Shown here: positions 32,940 to 42,498 of the stretch, one piece after another
Numbering within the stretch: the first letter of the stretch is position 1
Layout of the letters: the number at the start of each line of letters is the position of its first letter
Assembly: GCA_965223985.1 (NCBI GenBank)
Contig: OZ245030.1
Span: 1,550,001-1,614,000 of the forward strand
Direction of reading: 5' to 3'
Length of the DNA stretch: 64,000 nt
DNA from: JAPPKS01 sp963667895
GTDB lineage: Bacteria; Poribacteria; WGA-4E; PCPOR2b
The notes under the pieces: model-generated
Database searches by the model: none
What the model was told of the DNA's origin: nothing
What the model saw: the letters and a program-made list of their open reading frames with translations, nothing else
Position numbers and translations under genes: made by a program

Positions 32940-33824
32940 ATGAGATGGGCGCAACTCGCTGTCACAACCTCTCTAGAAGCATCCGACGCCGTCGCGAATT
33001 ACTTGTTCGAGCTGAATGCTAACGGCATCGAACTCAAAGATGACCCCAGTTCGTCTCACTCCACGGTCAAGCTAATCTCCTACTTTCGCATGGATGATTT
33101 TGTTAGTGAGCACGTGCAGGCGGTACAGACATTTCTCACACAACTTCCTGAGTTCGGTATGAATCCACACCCGGCAGAAATTTGCCTGACAGAGGTTGAA
33201 GAAGAAGATTGGTCGGAAAAGTGGAGGTCGGGTTTCCCCCCTCGGCGAGTCGGGAAACGCCTCGTTATCGCGCCAACATGGCATGAAGTAACATCCCAGG
33301 CATCGGAAATCTTGATTCGATTGGATCCGGGAATGGCGTTTGGGACTGGGCATCATCCGACGACCCAAATCTCAATGGAGTTACTTGAGAAGGTTATCAG
33401 GAAGGGCGACACTGTCGCTGACATTGGCACCGGATCCGGCATCTTATCAATAGCAGCAGCCAAGCTCGGCGCCAAGCAGGTCGATGCCGTAGAACTAGAT
33501 GGGACAGTGATGCCGATTGCAACGGAAAATATCCAAATCAATGGCGTCGCACCCATAGTTCGTCTGAAGCGGGGCGACGGGCTCAAAGCGCTGTGTGGGA
33601 CATATCACCTCATTATCTCCAACATCCTGACAGAAGCGATTTTACCTATGATTCCCCAGTGCCCAACATTCCTCAAGAGAGAAGGAAGGGTCATATTGTC
33701 AGGAATTACGGCGAAAGAGGCAAACGAGGTCGAAAATGAGTTGCGAGCAAACGGTTTTCACTGCATCGAGATTCGGGAACTAGATGATTGGGCAGGCATT
33801 TTAGCAAAGAAGCGCGGCGCGTAG
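32940..33824 (+). CDS. prmA: Ribosomal protein L11 methyltransferase
   Basis: 294 aa from the ATG at 32940 (MRWAQLAVTTS...), which matches the usual PrmA start; an open frame extends upstream to 32817 but overlaps the PhyH gene. PrmA trimethylates L11 using S-adenosylmethionine. Motifs: EEDWSEKWRSGFPPRRVGKRL, DPGMAFGTGHHPTTQ, SAM loop DIGTGSGILSIAAAKLGA and acidic VELD, and the catalytic-region IISNILTEAI (NxL). Ribosome binding site weak. Confidence 0.93.
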   Translation: MRWAQLAVTTSLEASDAVANYLFELNANGIELKDDPSSSHSTVKLISYFRMDDFVSEHVQAVQTFLTQLPEFGMNPHPAEICLTEVEEEDWSEKWRSGFPPRRVGKRLVIAPTWHEVTSQASEILIRLDPGMAFGTGHHPTTQISMELLEKVIRKGDTVADIGTGSGILSIAAAKLGAKQVDAVELDGTVMPIATENIQINGVAPIVRLKRGDGLKALCGTYHLIISNILTEAILPMIPQCPTFLKREGRVILSGITAKEANEVENELRANGFHCIEIRELDDWAGILAKKRGA

Positions 33825-34088
33825 CGAGGGTGCTTAATGGCGGTTTAAGTCAAAGTTTTGGATGCTATAAAGGTTCGGGAATGTAACTGTTTAGACGCAA
33901 TAGGACGCATTATTCATACAGACTGAATATTTCATTCTTCGGTCAACAAGAATCCCTCGGTATTCAAGTTGGGTTGCGGGGATATTTTTTATGGCGAGAA
34001 TCCGTTGAATCATGATATAATTTACTCTCGCTGTTCCGGCAACTCCGGCAGCACAAGAAGAATAACAACCAATTCGGAGGTAAATTTT

Positions 34089-34841
34089 ATGAAACGTCAA
34101 TTGTTGTTGAGTTTTGTTTCAGCCCTTGTTGTTTTGGTGTGGGGATTAGTTTCGCCGGTATCCGCTGATCTCGAAGCGGGGCTCCTTGCTCACTTCGATT
34201 TTGAGGGTGATGGGGATGTCCTAATGGACGTCACTGGAAATGGGAATGACGGCTCGATTGTCAGCGCCGAGCGGTCGGATGACGGCTATCAAGGCGGTAA
34301 ATGCCTGCGCTTTGCCGACCCCGACAGAAAGGCGTCGATTCCTGGCGCCGGTCTTCTGGTTACAGATGGGTTTACGGTCGCCATCTGGGTCAATCAGGAA
34401 TCCTTTGACCCCGAGGGTGAAAATCGACTGATTTACAAACACGGTCAATATAATTTCGATCTTCTGCGGGGAGGCGGCCGCCTTGAAATCTCAGCGGAAG
34501 GTACATGGCAAGGTACTGCTCCCGCAGACGCGCTTAGTGTGAACGAGTGGCATCTCGTCGTAGCGACGCTCGACGGACAAGAATCGACCCACTACATCGA
34601 TGGCGAAGTCGTCGGTGGCAACAACGGAATCTCTGGACCAATCGATCAAACCGAATCCGATATTGCGCTGGGGAATATCGGACTGAATTCGTTTGTGGGC
34701 TGCATGGACAACGTGCGTTTCTATAATCGCGCACTCAGCGCTGATGAAGTATCAACGTTGTTTTTGGGCAGCGACGGGGAAGCCGTTTCACCTAATGGTT
34801 CACTCGTGACCACATGGGCAACGATCAAACACGACCGTTAG
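34089..34841 (+). CDS. Exported LamG-domain (concanavalin A-like) protein, paralogue 1
   Basis: 250 aa. GGAGG precedes the ATG at 34089. Signal peptide MKRQLLLSFVSALVVLVWG... ending near PVSA. One LamG/LamGL jelly-roll domain covers the rest: AHFDFEGDGDVLMDVTGNGNDG, CLRFADPDRKASIPG, FTVAIWVNQES, NEWHLVVATLDG, VGCMDNVRFYNRALSADEV. The C-terminus ends TTWATIKHDR, a tail shared with the paralogue at 35198 (TTWAAIKYVQ). LamG domains bind glycans, Ca2+ or proteins outside the cytoplasm. No sorting motif of a known type is present. Confidence 0.88.
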   Translation: MKRQLLLSFVSALVVLVWGLVSPVSADLEAGLLAHFDFEGDGDVLMDVTGNGNDGSIVSAERSDDGYQGGKCLRFADPDRKASIPGAGLLVTDGFTVAIWVNQESFDPEGENRLIYKHGQYNFDLLRGGGRLEISAEGTWQGTAPADALSVNEWHLVVATLDGQESTHYIDGEVVGGNNGISGPIDQTESDIALGNIGLNSFVGCMDNVRFYNRALSADEVSTLFLGSDGEAVSPNGSLVTTWATIKHDR

Positions 34842-35197
34842 TACGAATGTTACGCAGGTACTGACACTTGACCTTTTCCAGCCTAACAATCCAATGGATC
34901 GAGAAGAGGCAATAATACGTCGTCACTTCTTGATCCATTGGACTCTATCGCATCGGAAGATGAGAGCGATCAAGGGTCTGTACGTCTTTGAGAACATCCC
35001 CACTTCCGAATGAGTTGGCAAGAGAAGCGGAGCGGTATCCTGATTGAATTGTATTGGTCGAGCGATAAAACCCAAGAATAAGGAATTCTTCCTGCAAATT
35101 TCTCAGTACAGCTTATCCGAAGAACATCACGAGTTTTCTCAACTAACATGGGATGATGTCATATTTCAATTTACAATTAGATTAGGAGGAGAATACA
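34842..35197. other. Intergenic region with 16-bp inverted repeat
   Basis: 356 bp between the LamG paralogues. It contains an imperfect hairpin at 34891-34941 (described separately) and a GGAGG before the second paralogue; the open frames seen here are not convincing. Confidence 0.5.
34891..34941. repeat. Inverted repeat, 16-bp arms with one mismatch
   Basis: CCAATGGATCGAGAAG at 34891-34906 and CTTCTTGATCCATTGG at 34926-34941, 19-nt loop. No U-tract follows, so not a standard terminator; could stabilise the LamG mRNA 3' end or be a small mobile-repeat remnant. Confidence 0.55.
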
Positions 35198-35953
35198 ATG
35201 AAACGCCAGTTACTATTTTGTTTTGCCGCGGCGCTTGTTGTGCTATTGGGAGAATGGGTATCGCATGCCCCCGCCGCCCTGGAAGACGGACTTGTGGGTT
35301 ATTACCAGTTCGAGGGGAATGATGATGGTCTCAAAGACTCGAGTGGTAATGAGAACAACGGTAGAAACCTCAGTGCCGAGCGGACGAAGGATGGCAAATT
35401 CGGCAAGGGATTACGCTTCAAAAACAACCAGCAGGGAGCCATGGTTCCCGGGTCGGATTCTCTCTTGGTCAAAAATGACGAATTTACCGTTGCGTTTTGG
35501 GCGTTTCCGGAAAAATTCGACCTAGCAGGTGAAAACCGAGCCATCTACAAACACCAACAATACAACGTCGACCTCCTTCATGGTGGCGGCAGGATGGAAA
35601 TCCGCGTAGCTAATGCCTGGAGAGGGACTGGCGTAGGGAATCTGATGGATGAAAACGAGTGGCACCTCATCGTATGCACTGCATTTGAGGAGACAGGGAC
35701 GTATTACACCGATGGTGTCCGACAAGGTCAGGTTCAAGGCATCTTCAAAATTGATGTTAATCAATCAGATATCCAAATCGGGTTCATGAGCTTGAATGCG
35801 TATGTCGGTGTAATGGACGAACTTCGGATCTACAATCGTGGATTTGACGAAGGTGAAGTATTGGAGTTGTTTGAATTTGAGCCGGGAGAACAAGCCGTAA
35901 AACCCCGCCATTCAATGACTACCACATGGGCTGCGATAAAGTACGTACAATAA
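35198..35953 (+). CDS. Exported LamG-domain (concanavalin A-like) protein, paralogue 2
   Basis: 251 aa, strong TTAGGAGGAG before the ATG. Signal peptide MKRQLLFCFAAALVVLLGEW..., nearly the same opening as paralogue 1. LamG domain: GYYQFEGNDDGLKDSSGNENNG, GLRFKNNQQGAMVPG, FTVAFWAFPE, NEWHLIVCTAFEE, YVGVMDELRIYNRGFDEGEV. The DNA and protein similarity, same length and same orientation point to tandem duplication. Ends SMTTTWAAIKYVQ, matching the tail of paralogue 1. Role: extracytoplasmic binding, ligand unknown. Confidence 0.88.
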   Translation: MKRQLLFCFAAALVVLLGEWVSHAPAALEDGLVGYYQFEGNDDGLKDSSGNENNGRNLSAERTKDGKFGKGLRFKNNQQGAMVPGSDSLLVKNDEFTVAFWAFPEKFDLAGENRAIYKHQQYNVDLLHGGGRMEIRVANAWRGTGVGNLMDENEWHLIVCTAFEETGTYYTDGVRQGQVQGIFKIDVNQSDIQIGFMSLNAYVGVMDELRIYNRGFDEGEVLELFEFEPGEQAVKPRHSMTTTWAAIKYVQ

Positions 35954-36441
35954 TCTTCCGCGCCGTGCAAAGCGGAGTTTGAGGATGAGATTGTCCGTTG
36001 AGCGAAGTGACGAATCTCTTTCGCTTAAGACCAGTTTGGGCCGGCGGGTCGCAGATTATCTGGCGGGCGAACCTTTCGTGAATGCCCGCCAGTAAGACTA
36101 GAGTGGACCAGTACAGTTGTTTGCCGCGGCTATCATTCACCCCTGAAGAGGGCATACTACTAGTCGTGCCATTGTTGCGGTTCGCAACCTCGACTTTCGC
36201 CAATCCACAAAGAGCATTGAGATGCTCAGAACCATGCACTCCTTGAGGTAGAAGATCGTAGCTGTTCAAACCACTTCTCCTCAACCTTCCTGGAATCCTC
36301 ATTAGATTTATCTCGTCCCGAAACCCACTACATTTGACTGAACTGGTCAGATTGTTCTCTCCAACTCGATTCCATTCCAAGGATGTTTTACATGGAACCC
36401 TAGAGAATTCAAAAGTCAAATTCACGATGGCGATAAACACC
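35954..36441. other. Intergenic region, no gene seen
   Basis: About 490 bp between LamG paralogue 2 and the second MDR gene. Long minus-strand frames here have no family resemblance and no ribosome binding site. No terminator or tRNA seen. Confidence 0.45.
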
Positions 36442-37443
36442 ATGAAATCGAAAACTGTCGTATTCACGGGCAAACAGCGGTCGGAGATTATCGAAGATGA
36501 AATATCTGCCCACGCTCCTGACGAAATGTTGGTACGAACAACAGTAAGTCTAATAAGTACCGGCACGGAGTGCTTCTGTTTTCGCGGCGAATTTGACGAA
36601 GACACAGTGTGGTCGAAATGGGTGAAATACCCATTCTATCCGGGCTACAGCGGGGTTGGCGAAGTGATGGAGGTTGGAGGGGATATTTCCCAGTTCAAAA
36701 AGGGAGATAGCGTTTATACGGGCGGTGTACACGCTGAATATCGATTGGTTCGTCCCGAAGGTGTAATCCGATTGCCAGAAGGTATCACGGACGAAGTTGC
36801 CTCTTGGTCAACTTTGGCGTTTATCACGCAGACAGCGGTGCGTCGAGCGGAACACACGATGGGTGACACGGCGGTCGTCATCGGTCTAGGTCCCTTGGGA
36901 CAGTTAGTGACGCAATACCTTCGAATAATCGGGCTACGCGCCATACTTGCAGTTGATACCGTCCCCCAAAGATTGGCAATAACTGCGCAATGCGGAGCAA
37001 CTGGCACCTTCAACGGCACTGCGGCAGATGCGCGAGACTTCGTTTCCGAACACACCGAAGGCAATCTTGCTGATGTCGTGTACGACGTAACGGGCAACTG
37101 GAAAGTATTCCCGACGGCATTGCCGCTCACTCGTGATTTCGGTCGGACCGTGCTATTGGGCGATTCACCGGAGCCGTCCAAACAGCACTTATCGCAAGAC
37201 ATCCTCACTCGGCAGGTTACGGTGATTGGCACGCACAACGCTAGACTCCAACCCCAATATGCTCATTGGACGAGAGATCGCCAAATCGCGCTGTTTTATG
37301 AATACATCAAACGTGGGAGCTTCCACCTGGATGACCTAATTACACACCGATATCAGCCCGATGAAGCCGCTCAAGTCTATCGACAACTCCTACACAATCG
37401 GAGTGGAACACTTGGCGCCCTATTCGACTGGAGACTATCATAA
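36442..37443 (+). CDS. Medium-chain dehydrogenase/reductase (zinc-type alcohol dehydrogenase-like), second copy
   Basis: 333 aa from the ATG at 36442 (MKSKTVVFTGKQ, the usual opening); ATG 36427 and TTG 36334 are alternatives, and none has a clear ribosome binding site. GroES-like domain with SLISTGTECFCFRGEF, YPGYSGVGEVMEVGGD and GDSVYTGGVHAEY; Rossmann domain with AVVIGLGPLGQLVTQYLRI and LAVDTVPQRL (NAD-type acidic residue). Lacks the structural zinc lobe, like the copy at 30869. Such proteins are frequent in poribacterial sugar and polyol catabolic clusters. Followed 90 bp later by a small jelly-roll-like protein gene. Confidence 0.85.
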   Translation: MKSKTVVFTGKQRSEIIEDEISAHAPDEMLVRTTVSLISTGTECFCFRGEFDEDTVWSKWVKYPFYPGYSGVGEVMEVGGDISQFKKGDSVYTGGVHAEYRLVRPEGVIRLPEGITDEVASWSTLAFITQTAVRRAEHTMGDTAVVIGLGPLGQLVTQYLRIIGLRAILAVDTVPQRLAITAQCGATGTFNGTAADARDFVSEHTEGNLADVVYDVTGNWKVFPTALPLTRDFGRTVLLGDSPEPSKQHLSQDILTRQVTVIGTHNARLQPQYAHWTRDRQIALFYEYIKRGSFHLDDLITHRYQPDEAAQVYRQLLHNRSGTLGALFDWRLS

Positions 37444-37535
37444 GTGTTGGCGCGAACCAATGGAGCTGAAAATCGAACAACAAAACGGTAAAACGAACTA
37501 TCTCCAACACCAAGAAATGAACCCTGGAGGTCACG

Positions 37536-38075
37536 ATGGTCATCGCAACATTGGACTTGCAACACCCTGACCACTTACAACTGGTTAAAGGGCAATGGCG
37601 CTATGCCGATGGGCTCGTTCCGGGAGAGCCCAACGGCGGTCTAGTCGACCAACTCATGCAATCCCCTGCGCGGCTGGCGGACTATGACGATTCTGATTGG
37701 ACGGTATGCCAGAACATACAAGAGGGCGTGTCAAAAGGCTTTTGCTTCGGGTGGTATCGTATCGGGGTCACACTACCGGAACGGGTCGGTGATGTGGACA
37801 TTCGGGGCACCCAGGTGTGGTTTGCGACCTGCGTTGACGATTACGGCGAAATCTGGATTGACGGCGAGTGTGACATTGCTATCGGCGAGTCCGGGCGTGG
37901 TGCAATATCGGGCCACAACGCACCACAGCGCGTACGAGTTTGCGAGACCGCGCTGCCGGGCGAACGGCACGTCATCGCGTGTCTCGCAGTTAACGGTCCA
38001 ATCGCGTGCCCGGGCGGTGGTATCTTCCTTCGCTACGCGAGGTTAGAGTTTGGGATTGACGCGGGGAATCCGTAG
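37536..38075 (+). CDS. Small beta-sandwich (galactose-binding-like) protein, function unknown
   Basis: 179 aa; CTGGAGG precedes the ATG, no signal peptide. Sequence such as GQWRYADGLVPGEPN, DYDDSDWTVCQNI, FGWYRIGVTLPERVGD and DDYGEIWIDGE resembles the sugar-binding jelly-roll that precedes catalytic domains in GH2-like and gluconolactonase-type proteins, here as a stand-alone unit. It probably binds a carbohydrate or forms a lid for a partner protein. No catalytic motif is visible. Lies between an MDR dehydrogenase gene and the membrane-protein pair, same strand. Confidence 0.65.
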   Translation: MVIATLDLQHPDHLQLVKGQWRYADGLVPGEPNGGLVDQLMQSPARLADYDDSDWTVCQNIQEGVSKGFCFGWYRIGVTLPERVGDVDIRGTQVWFATCVDDYGEIWIDGECDIAIGESGRGAISGHNAPQRVRVCETALPGERHVIACLAVNGPIACPGGGIFLRYARLEFGIDAGNP

Positions 38076-38204
38076 GTGAAGGAGTAAACTCGATCCAATC
38101 CGAATTTATCGACGGATACACCACACTGCGATCTCCAACAGCGAACTTGAGCCCACCGCTTCACAATCCCCACCTTCGCTAAGCATTGTTTAGCAAATCA
38201 GAAA

Positions 38205-40148
38205 ATGACATCTCCTTCATCAACGAGAAGTGTGACGCTTCGCGCCGTGTTGATTGCGCTCATTCTTACCGTCCCCAACTCCTACTGGCTGATGATCAGT
38301 TGGGGAACAGGCGGGTATGACAGTGGTCAAAGCTTTCCCACCGTTGTTTCGTTGTACTTCAACGCCATCTTCATCCTTCTGCTACTGATTGGTTGGAATT
38401 ATCTGACTCGTTTCGTCGCTCCTCGCAAGCAGTTTAGCGATGGCGAGTTAATCGTCGTCTATCTACTTCTTGCAGTAGCATCCTCCCTCGCCGGGCACGA
38501 TATGCTCCAGTTGCTCTGGCCTCTCATACCCCATTCAACCTGGTTTGCAACACCAGAAAACGAGTGGGCGGAGTTATTCCATCATCACATTCCTGATTGG
38601 CTAACGGTCAAAGATAGGGATGCGCTCGTCCCATTTTATCAAGGGGAATCGACGCTGCATATTTGGAGCAATCTGGCGCTTTGGATTAGGCCTGTATTCT
38701 GGTGGTCTTCCTTGGTTGTCGTTCTGACGTGGATGATGCTCTGTCTGGCAGTGCTCGTGCAACGACAATGGGTCTACAGGGAAAAACTCACTTATCCCGT
38801 CATTCAGATTCCGATTCAGCTTACCGAACGAAATGGGTACGCGTTGTTCAGAAACAGGTTATTTTGGATAGGATTCATCTTGGCAGGGAGTATGAACCTA
38901 ATCAACGGCCTCCATTTTCTATTCCCGGCTGTACCAAGCGTCGGGGGGATAGGCCACAATCCCTCTAAAGTAGGATTTGACTTGGGGCAACTTTTTACAG
39001 AAAAACCGTTCAACGCGATTGGCTATACACCGCTAGCGGTTTATCCCTTCGTGGTTGGCTTGAGTTTTTTCATCCCGCTCAACCTCTCGTTCGCCATCTG
39101 GTTTTTCTATCTGTTTCGTAAGATAGTCCTGGTATGGGGAACCATGCTAGGTCTCGGACACCTTCCAGGCTTTCCCTTTCCACATGAACAGTTGTTCGGT
39201 GCTTGGTTCGCACTCGGGATTGCCGCTGTATGGATAAGCCGAAAATTTCTGATTGAGCAGATTGGGGCTGCCTTTCGGCGCCGCGATGATGACACTGAGC
39301 ATATTCGCATCGTAAGACAGGCTGTGATCGGCTTCACTTCCGGTGTGCTTTTTGTCTTGGTCTTCTGTTTCAGTGCCGGGGTTTCTGCCATCCACGTCCT
39401 AGCGTATTTTGGTCTATTCTTTGCGCTTGCGCTTGCGATTACTCGTGTCCGCGCTGAACTTGGGCCACCCACGCATGATGTCCTCTGGCATCCTGGCGGT
39501 GCTTTAATCTCCTTTATGGGAACGCGCCGATTCGGCGGAAAAAGCTTGACGCTCTTCACGTTTTTTCGCGGCTTCAACCGATCATACCGTTCTCACCCAA
39601 TGCCGGTTATGCTCGAAGGCTTCAAAGCGGCAGAATTGCGCAGCATCTCTCCGGGCAAGTTGGTTGCTGCAATCATGCTAGTAACTGTCGTCGGCACAAT
39701 TTCGTCCGCATGGGCATACTATGTACAGGGCTACCGCTACGGCGCTGCAGTCTACGGCGAGCAGTGGATCCGGGGGGCGTTTCTCGGTCAATTGCGCGTT
39801 TGGTTGACAACCCCTCAAGATGCGGCGCCGCTGGAGATTGCGGCGTCAATTGGAGCGTTCGCGTTTACCGGGCTACTCACTGGGCTGCACCGCCGGTTTA
39901 TCTGGTGGCACTTTCACCCGGCTGGTTATGCAATCGGTACAGGCTATCAGACTATGAACTGGTACTGGGTCTCAATGCTTCTGAGTTGGTTGATGAAGCT
40001 TATTTTATTCCGGATTGGTGGAATTCGCGCCTATCGGAAAGGGGTTCCGTTTTTTACCGGGCTTGTACTGGGTGAGTTCTTTATCGGGGCACTCTGGAGT
40101 TTAACCGGTGTCATCCTAGATCGCCCGATGTATCGCTTTATGTTTTAG
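38205..40148 (+). CDS. Large polytopic membrane protein, DUF6785/DUF6784-like
   Basis: 647 aa with roughly 13-14 hydrophobic segments and conserved soluble bits: GHDMLQLLWPLI, FATPENEWAELFHHHIPDWL, FYQGESTLHIW, REKLTYPVIQIPIQL, AELGPPTHDVLWHPGG and HFHPAGYAIGTGY. This matches a family of very large uncharacterised integral membrane proteins found mostly in Poribacteria, Planctomycetes and related groups. The layout resembles a transporter, but no transport motif is recognised. A second family member follows 73 bp downstream, broken by a frameshift. Inferred to transport a metabolite handled by the neighbouring dehydrogenases and oxygenase. Confidence 0.82.
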   Translation: MTSPSSTRSVTLRAVLIALILTVPNSYWLMISWGTGGYDSGQSFPTVVSLYFNAIFILLLLIGWNYLTRFVAPRKQFSDGELIVVYLLLAVASSLAGHDMLQLLWPLIPHSTWFATPENEWAELFHHHIPDWLTVKDRDALVPFYQGESTLHIWSNLALWIRPVFWWSSLVVVLTWMMLCLAVLVQRQWVYREKLTYPVIQIPIQLTERNGYALFRNRLFWIGFILAGSMNLINGLHFLFPAVPSVGGIGHNPSKVGFDLGQLFTEKPFNAIGYTPLAVYPFVVGLSFFIPLNLSFAIWFFYLFRKIVLVWGTMLGLGHLPGFPFPHEQLFGAWFALGIAAVWISRKFLIEQIGAAFRRRDDDTEHIRIVRQAVIGFTSGVLFVLVFCFSAGVSAIHVLAYFGLFFALALAITRVRAELGPPTHDVLWHPGGALISFMGTRRFGGKSLTLFTFFRGFNRSYRSHPMPVMLEGFKAAELRSISPGKLVAAIMLVTVVGTISSAWAYYVQGYRYGAAVYGEQWIRGAFLGQLRVWLTTPQDAAPLEIAASIGAFAFTGLLTGLHRRFIWWHFHPAGYAIGTGYQTMNWYWVSMLLSWLMKLILFRIGGIRAYRKGVPFFTGLVLGEFFIGALWSLTGVILDRPMYRFMF

Positions 40149-40180
40149 GTTGCGAATAGACAGTGCACAAGGAGAAGTGA

Positions 40181-40186
40181 TATAAT
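40181..40186 (+). promoter_or_regulatory. TATAAT box before the second DUF6785-type gene
   Basis: Consensus -10 hexamer about 35 bp before the start codon at 40222. No good -35 at the right distance, so only a weak promoter candidate. Confidence 0.25.
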
Positions 40187-40221
40187 AGCGTTAACTGTGA
40201 TTAGATGATTAGAAAAGGAGA

Positions 40222-42142
40222 ATGGAACTGCTGCAAACAAAAGGGGAAATATCATATTTTCGAGCCTTTCTTCTTGGCATCCTGCTGATACCGATAAATC
40301 TCTATTGGATTATGCAGGCGGAGACGATATATCGCCCTGTGTTTTTCAACCTTATTCACCCTCTTTTACAATGTAACGTTCAGTCTCTTTGTATTAGTGG
40401 TAATAAACACGCTGCTCAAACGGTACATACCGAAGGCCGCCCTCCTACCGAGTGAACTCCTAATCATCTACGTCATGCTTTCCATCGCCACGGCTATCTT
40501 TGGGCATGACCTGATGCTCGTGATGATCCAAAACCTCACCGCTTTCTGGTTCGCTAGCCCCGAAAATGAATGGTCGATTCTCTATGGAAGACATCTGCCC
40601 CAATGGCTGAGTGTGGTTGATGAAAAGGCACTCCTAAGCTATTATGAAGGAGAGTCAACGCTTTATCTTGCTTTGCACCTCAAAGCCTGGCTGATACCCG
40701 CCGCGTTTTGGGGCGGCTTTCTGATTGTGCTCCTGTTCGTACTGGTGTGCATTAACAGCATCGTCCGAAAACAGTGGACGGAAAACGAAAAGTTATCCTA
40801 TCCGGTTATCCAACTGCCGCTGGAATTAGCGAGAGGCGGCACAGGTCTACTAGGCAATCGTCATCTATGGATTGGATTTGCAATCGCAGGTGGGATAGAT
40901 TTAATCAACGGTCTACACGGCATCTTTCCTGTACTGCCAAGTATAAAGCCGACCTACAATATTGCGCCGCTCTTCACCACGAAGCCGTGGAATGCTATTG
41001 GTTGGACGCCTGTAGCAATCTATCCCTTTGTGGTGGGATTGAGCTACTTTTTGCCGTTAAACCTGGCGTTTTCGGCGTGGTTCTTCCATGTATTCTGGAA
41101 GATAGAACTGATTTTTCGGAAGGCGGTTGGGCTGTGGGGCGCGCCTGGTCCGTATCGCAGTTTTGAAACGTCGGGTGCCTGGATGGTGCTGGCTGCTTTT
41201 GTGTTATGTGGAAATTGGAAATACCTCAAACAGGTGCTCGGTCGCGCTATTCGCGGCAATCAACACAGCAGCAAGGCATATGCCGAGGAGCCGATGAGCT
41301 ACCGAGCCGCAACGATGGGGCTAATACTAGGAATCATCGCTTTAGTGGGTAGTCTTGCATATGCTGGTATGTCCGCTTGGGTTGCCGCCCTGTTTCTTCT
41401 AGTCTATCTTGTCTATTCCATCGCACTTGCCCGTGTTCGGGCGGAGATTGGACCACCCTCCCACGATGCCGAGATGATTGGTCCAGAAATGATTCTACTC
41501 AACAGTCTCGGCGCACGTCGCATCGGTGTACGGAGTATCACAATGTTCAGTCGTACCTATTGGATGAGCCGAGCGTATCGCTCCCATCCGGTAGGCCACC
41601 AACTGGAAGGTTTCAAAATCGCACAGACGATTGAGGCTTCTAGCCGCACCTTCTTGGCTGCAATGATTGTCGCCTCTGTTATTGGTACGCTTGCAGGTTT
41701 TTGGGCGTTTCTGGATAATATGTATCGGCACGGTGCAGGCAACGTCTATCATAATATCGGCGGCGAGTCTTTCCGTCGTTTGGAAGTTTGGCTGCAAAAT
41801 CCGTTGGCGGGGAATAATCTTATGCTTAGAGATGTGGGGCTAGGAGCTGCGATTACGGCGTTGCTTACAGTGCTTCATCAGCGGTTTGTTGGGTTTCCTT
41901 TCCACCCGGTCGGCTATGCAGTTGCCTGTGGATGGGTGATGAGTATAGCCTGGTTTTCAATCTTCTTTTCGTGGCTCGTCAAATGGGGGATTCTGAAGTT
42001 TGGCGGAATCAGACTCTATCGACAAATGGTGCCGTTCTTTTTGGGGTTAATTCTGGGACAACACGTTGTTGGGGGATTATGGACAATCATCGGCGAAATC
42101 CGCGGCGCCCATGTGCATCAGTTTTTCCCTTATGCCTTTTGA
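40222..42142 (+). pseudogene. DUF6785/DUF6784-like membrane protein, second copy, with one frameshift
   Basis: Starts with ATG at 40222 behind AAAAGGAG (MELLQTKGEISYFRAFLLG). Around 40355-40365 (CACCCTCTTTTACAATG) the frame must move by +1: before it reads RPVFFNLIHPL, after it FYNVTFSLFVLVV and then a long open frame to 42142. Without the shift it stops at 40455. The remaining 580 codons are intact and parallel to the first copy: GHDLMLVMIQNL, FASPENEWSILYGRHLPQWL, YYEGESTLYLAL, NEKLSYPVIQLPLEL, EIGPPSHDAEM, PFHPVGYAVACGW. Either a young lesion, a single-base consensus error, or a programmed shift; a sequence error is as likely as a lesion. If expressed from an internal GTG near 40397 the protein loses the first helix and a half. 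Confidence 0.75.
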
Positions 42143-42498
42143 AAGAGGACTTCGGGCATGAACTTGAGAAGTCAGCTAACACCCAAAACAACTCCCGCCC
42201 AATCGCAAGCCAAGAACCTACAACCTATAAAGCAAGTTATTTCAATGCCTATGGTCAAAGCCTGCACTGTGAAGTTTCTGACAACTTTTTCGATCTGTGG
42301 AACAGCATCTCGTCCCGCCGTTTTTTTGCTTGACCGTGTTTTTTTCCTCAGGTATAATTCGTTTCAGGAACGTATGATTAAACACGGGGGATCTGTGCTT
42401 GTGCCATGGAGAGAGTGGCCTAGTAGTTGGAACGTCAACGCCCGTTCCGTCAACCGTCAAAAAATTCCACCAAAGTCAAAGAAGCGTCAAGGCTGAGA
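42143..42498. other. Intergenic region holding the promoter of the CoA gene pair
   Basis: 356 bp. A 113-codon open frame (42158-42496) has no family resemblance and ends at the start of the pantoate kinase gene; it is not called. The region holds a strong promoter at 42330-42358. Confidence 0.5.
42330..42358 (+). promoter_or_regulatory. Sigma-70 promoter for the pantoate kinase-phosphopantothenate synthetase pair
   Basis: TTGACC, 17-bp spacer, TATAAT; five of six at -35, perfect -10 and spacing. Start of transcription would be near 42365, giving a leader of about 130 nt before the pantoate kinase ATG. Confidence 0.72.

Noticed and set aside
35919..36605. Minus-strand open frame of 228 codons
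   Set aside because: Lies partly opposite the MDR dehydrogenase gene and LamG 3' end; no ribosome binding site or family features.
40355..40365. Programmed +1 frameshift in the second DUF6785-type gene
   Set aside because: No slippery codon with a stop in the shifted position or downstream structure was seen; a sequence error or mutation is simpler.
42158..42496. 113-codon open frame overlapping the promoter of the pantoate kinase gene
   Set aside because: It covers a near-consensus promoter, ends at the start of a real gene, and has no recognisable domain.
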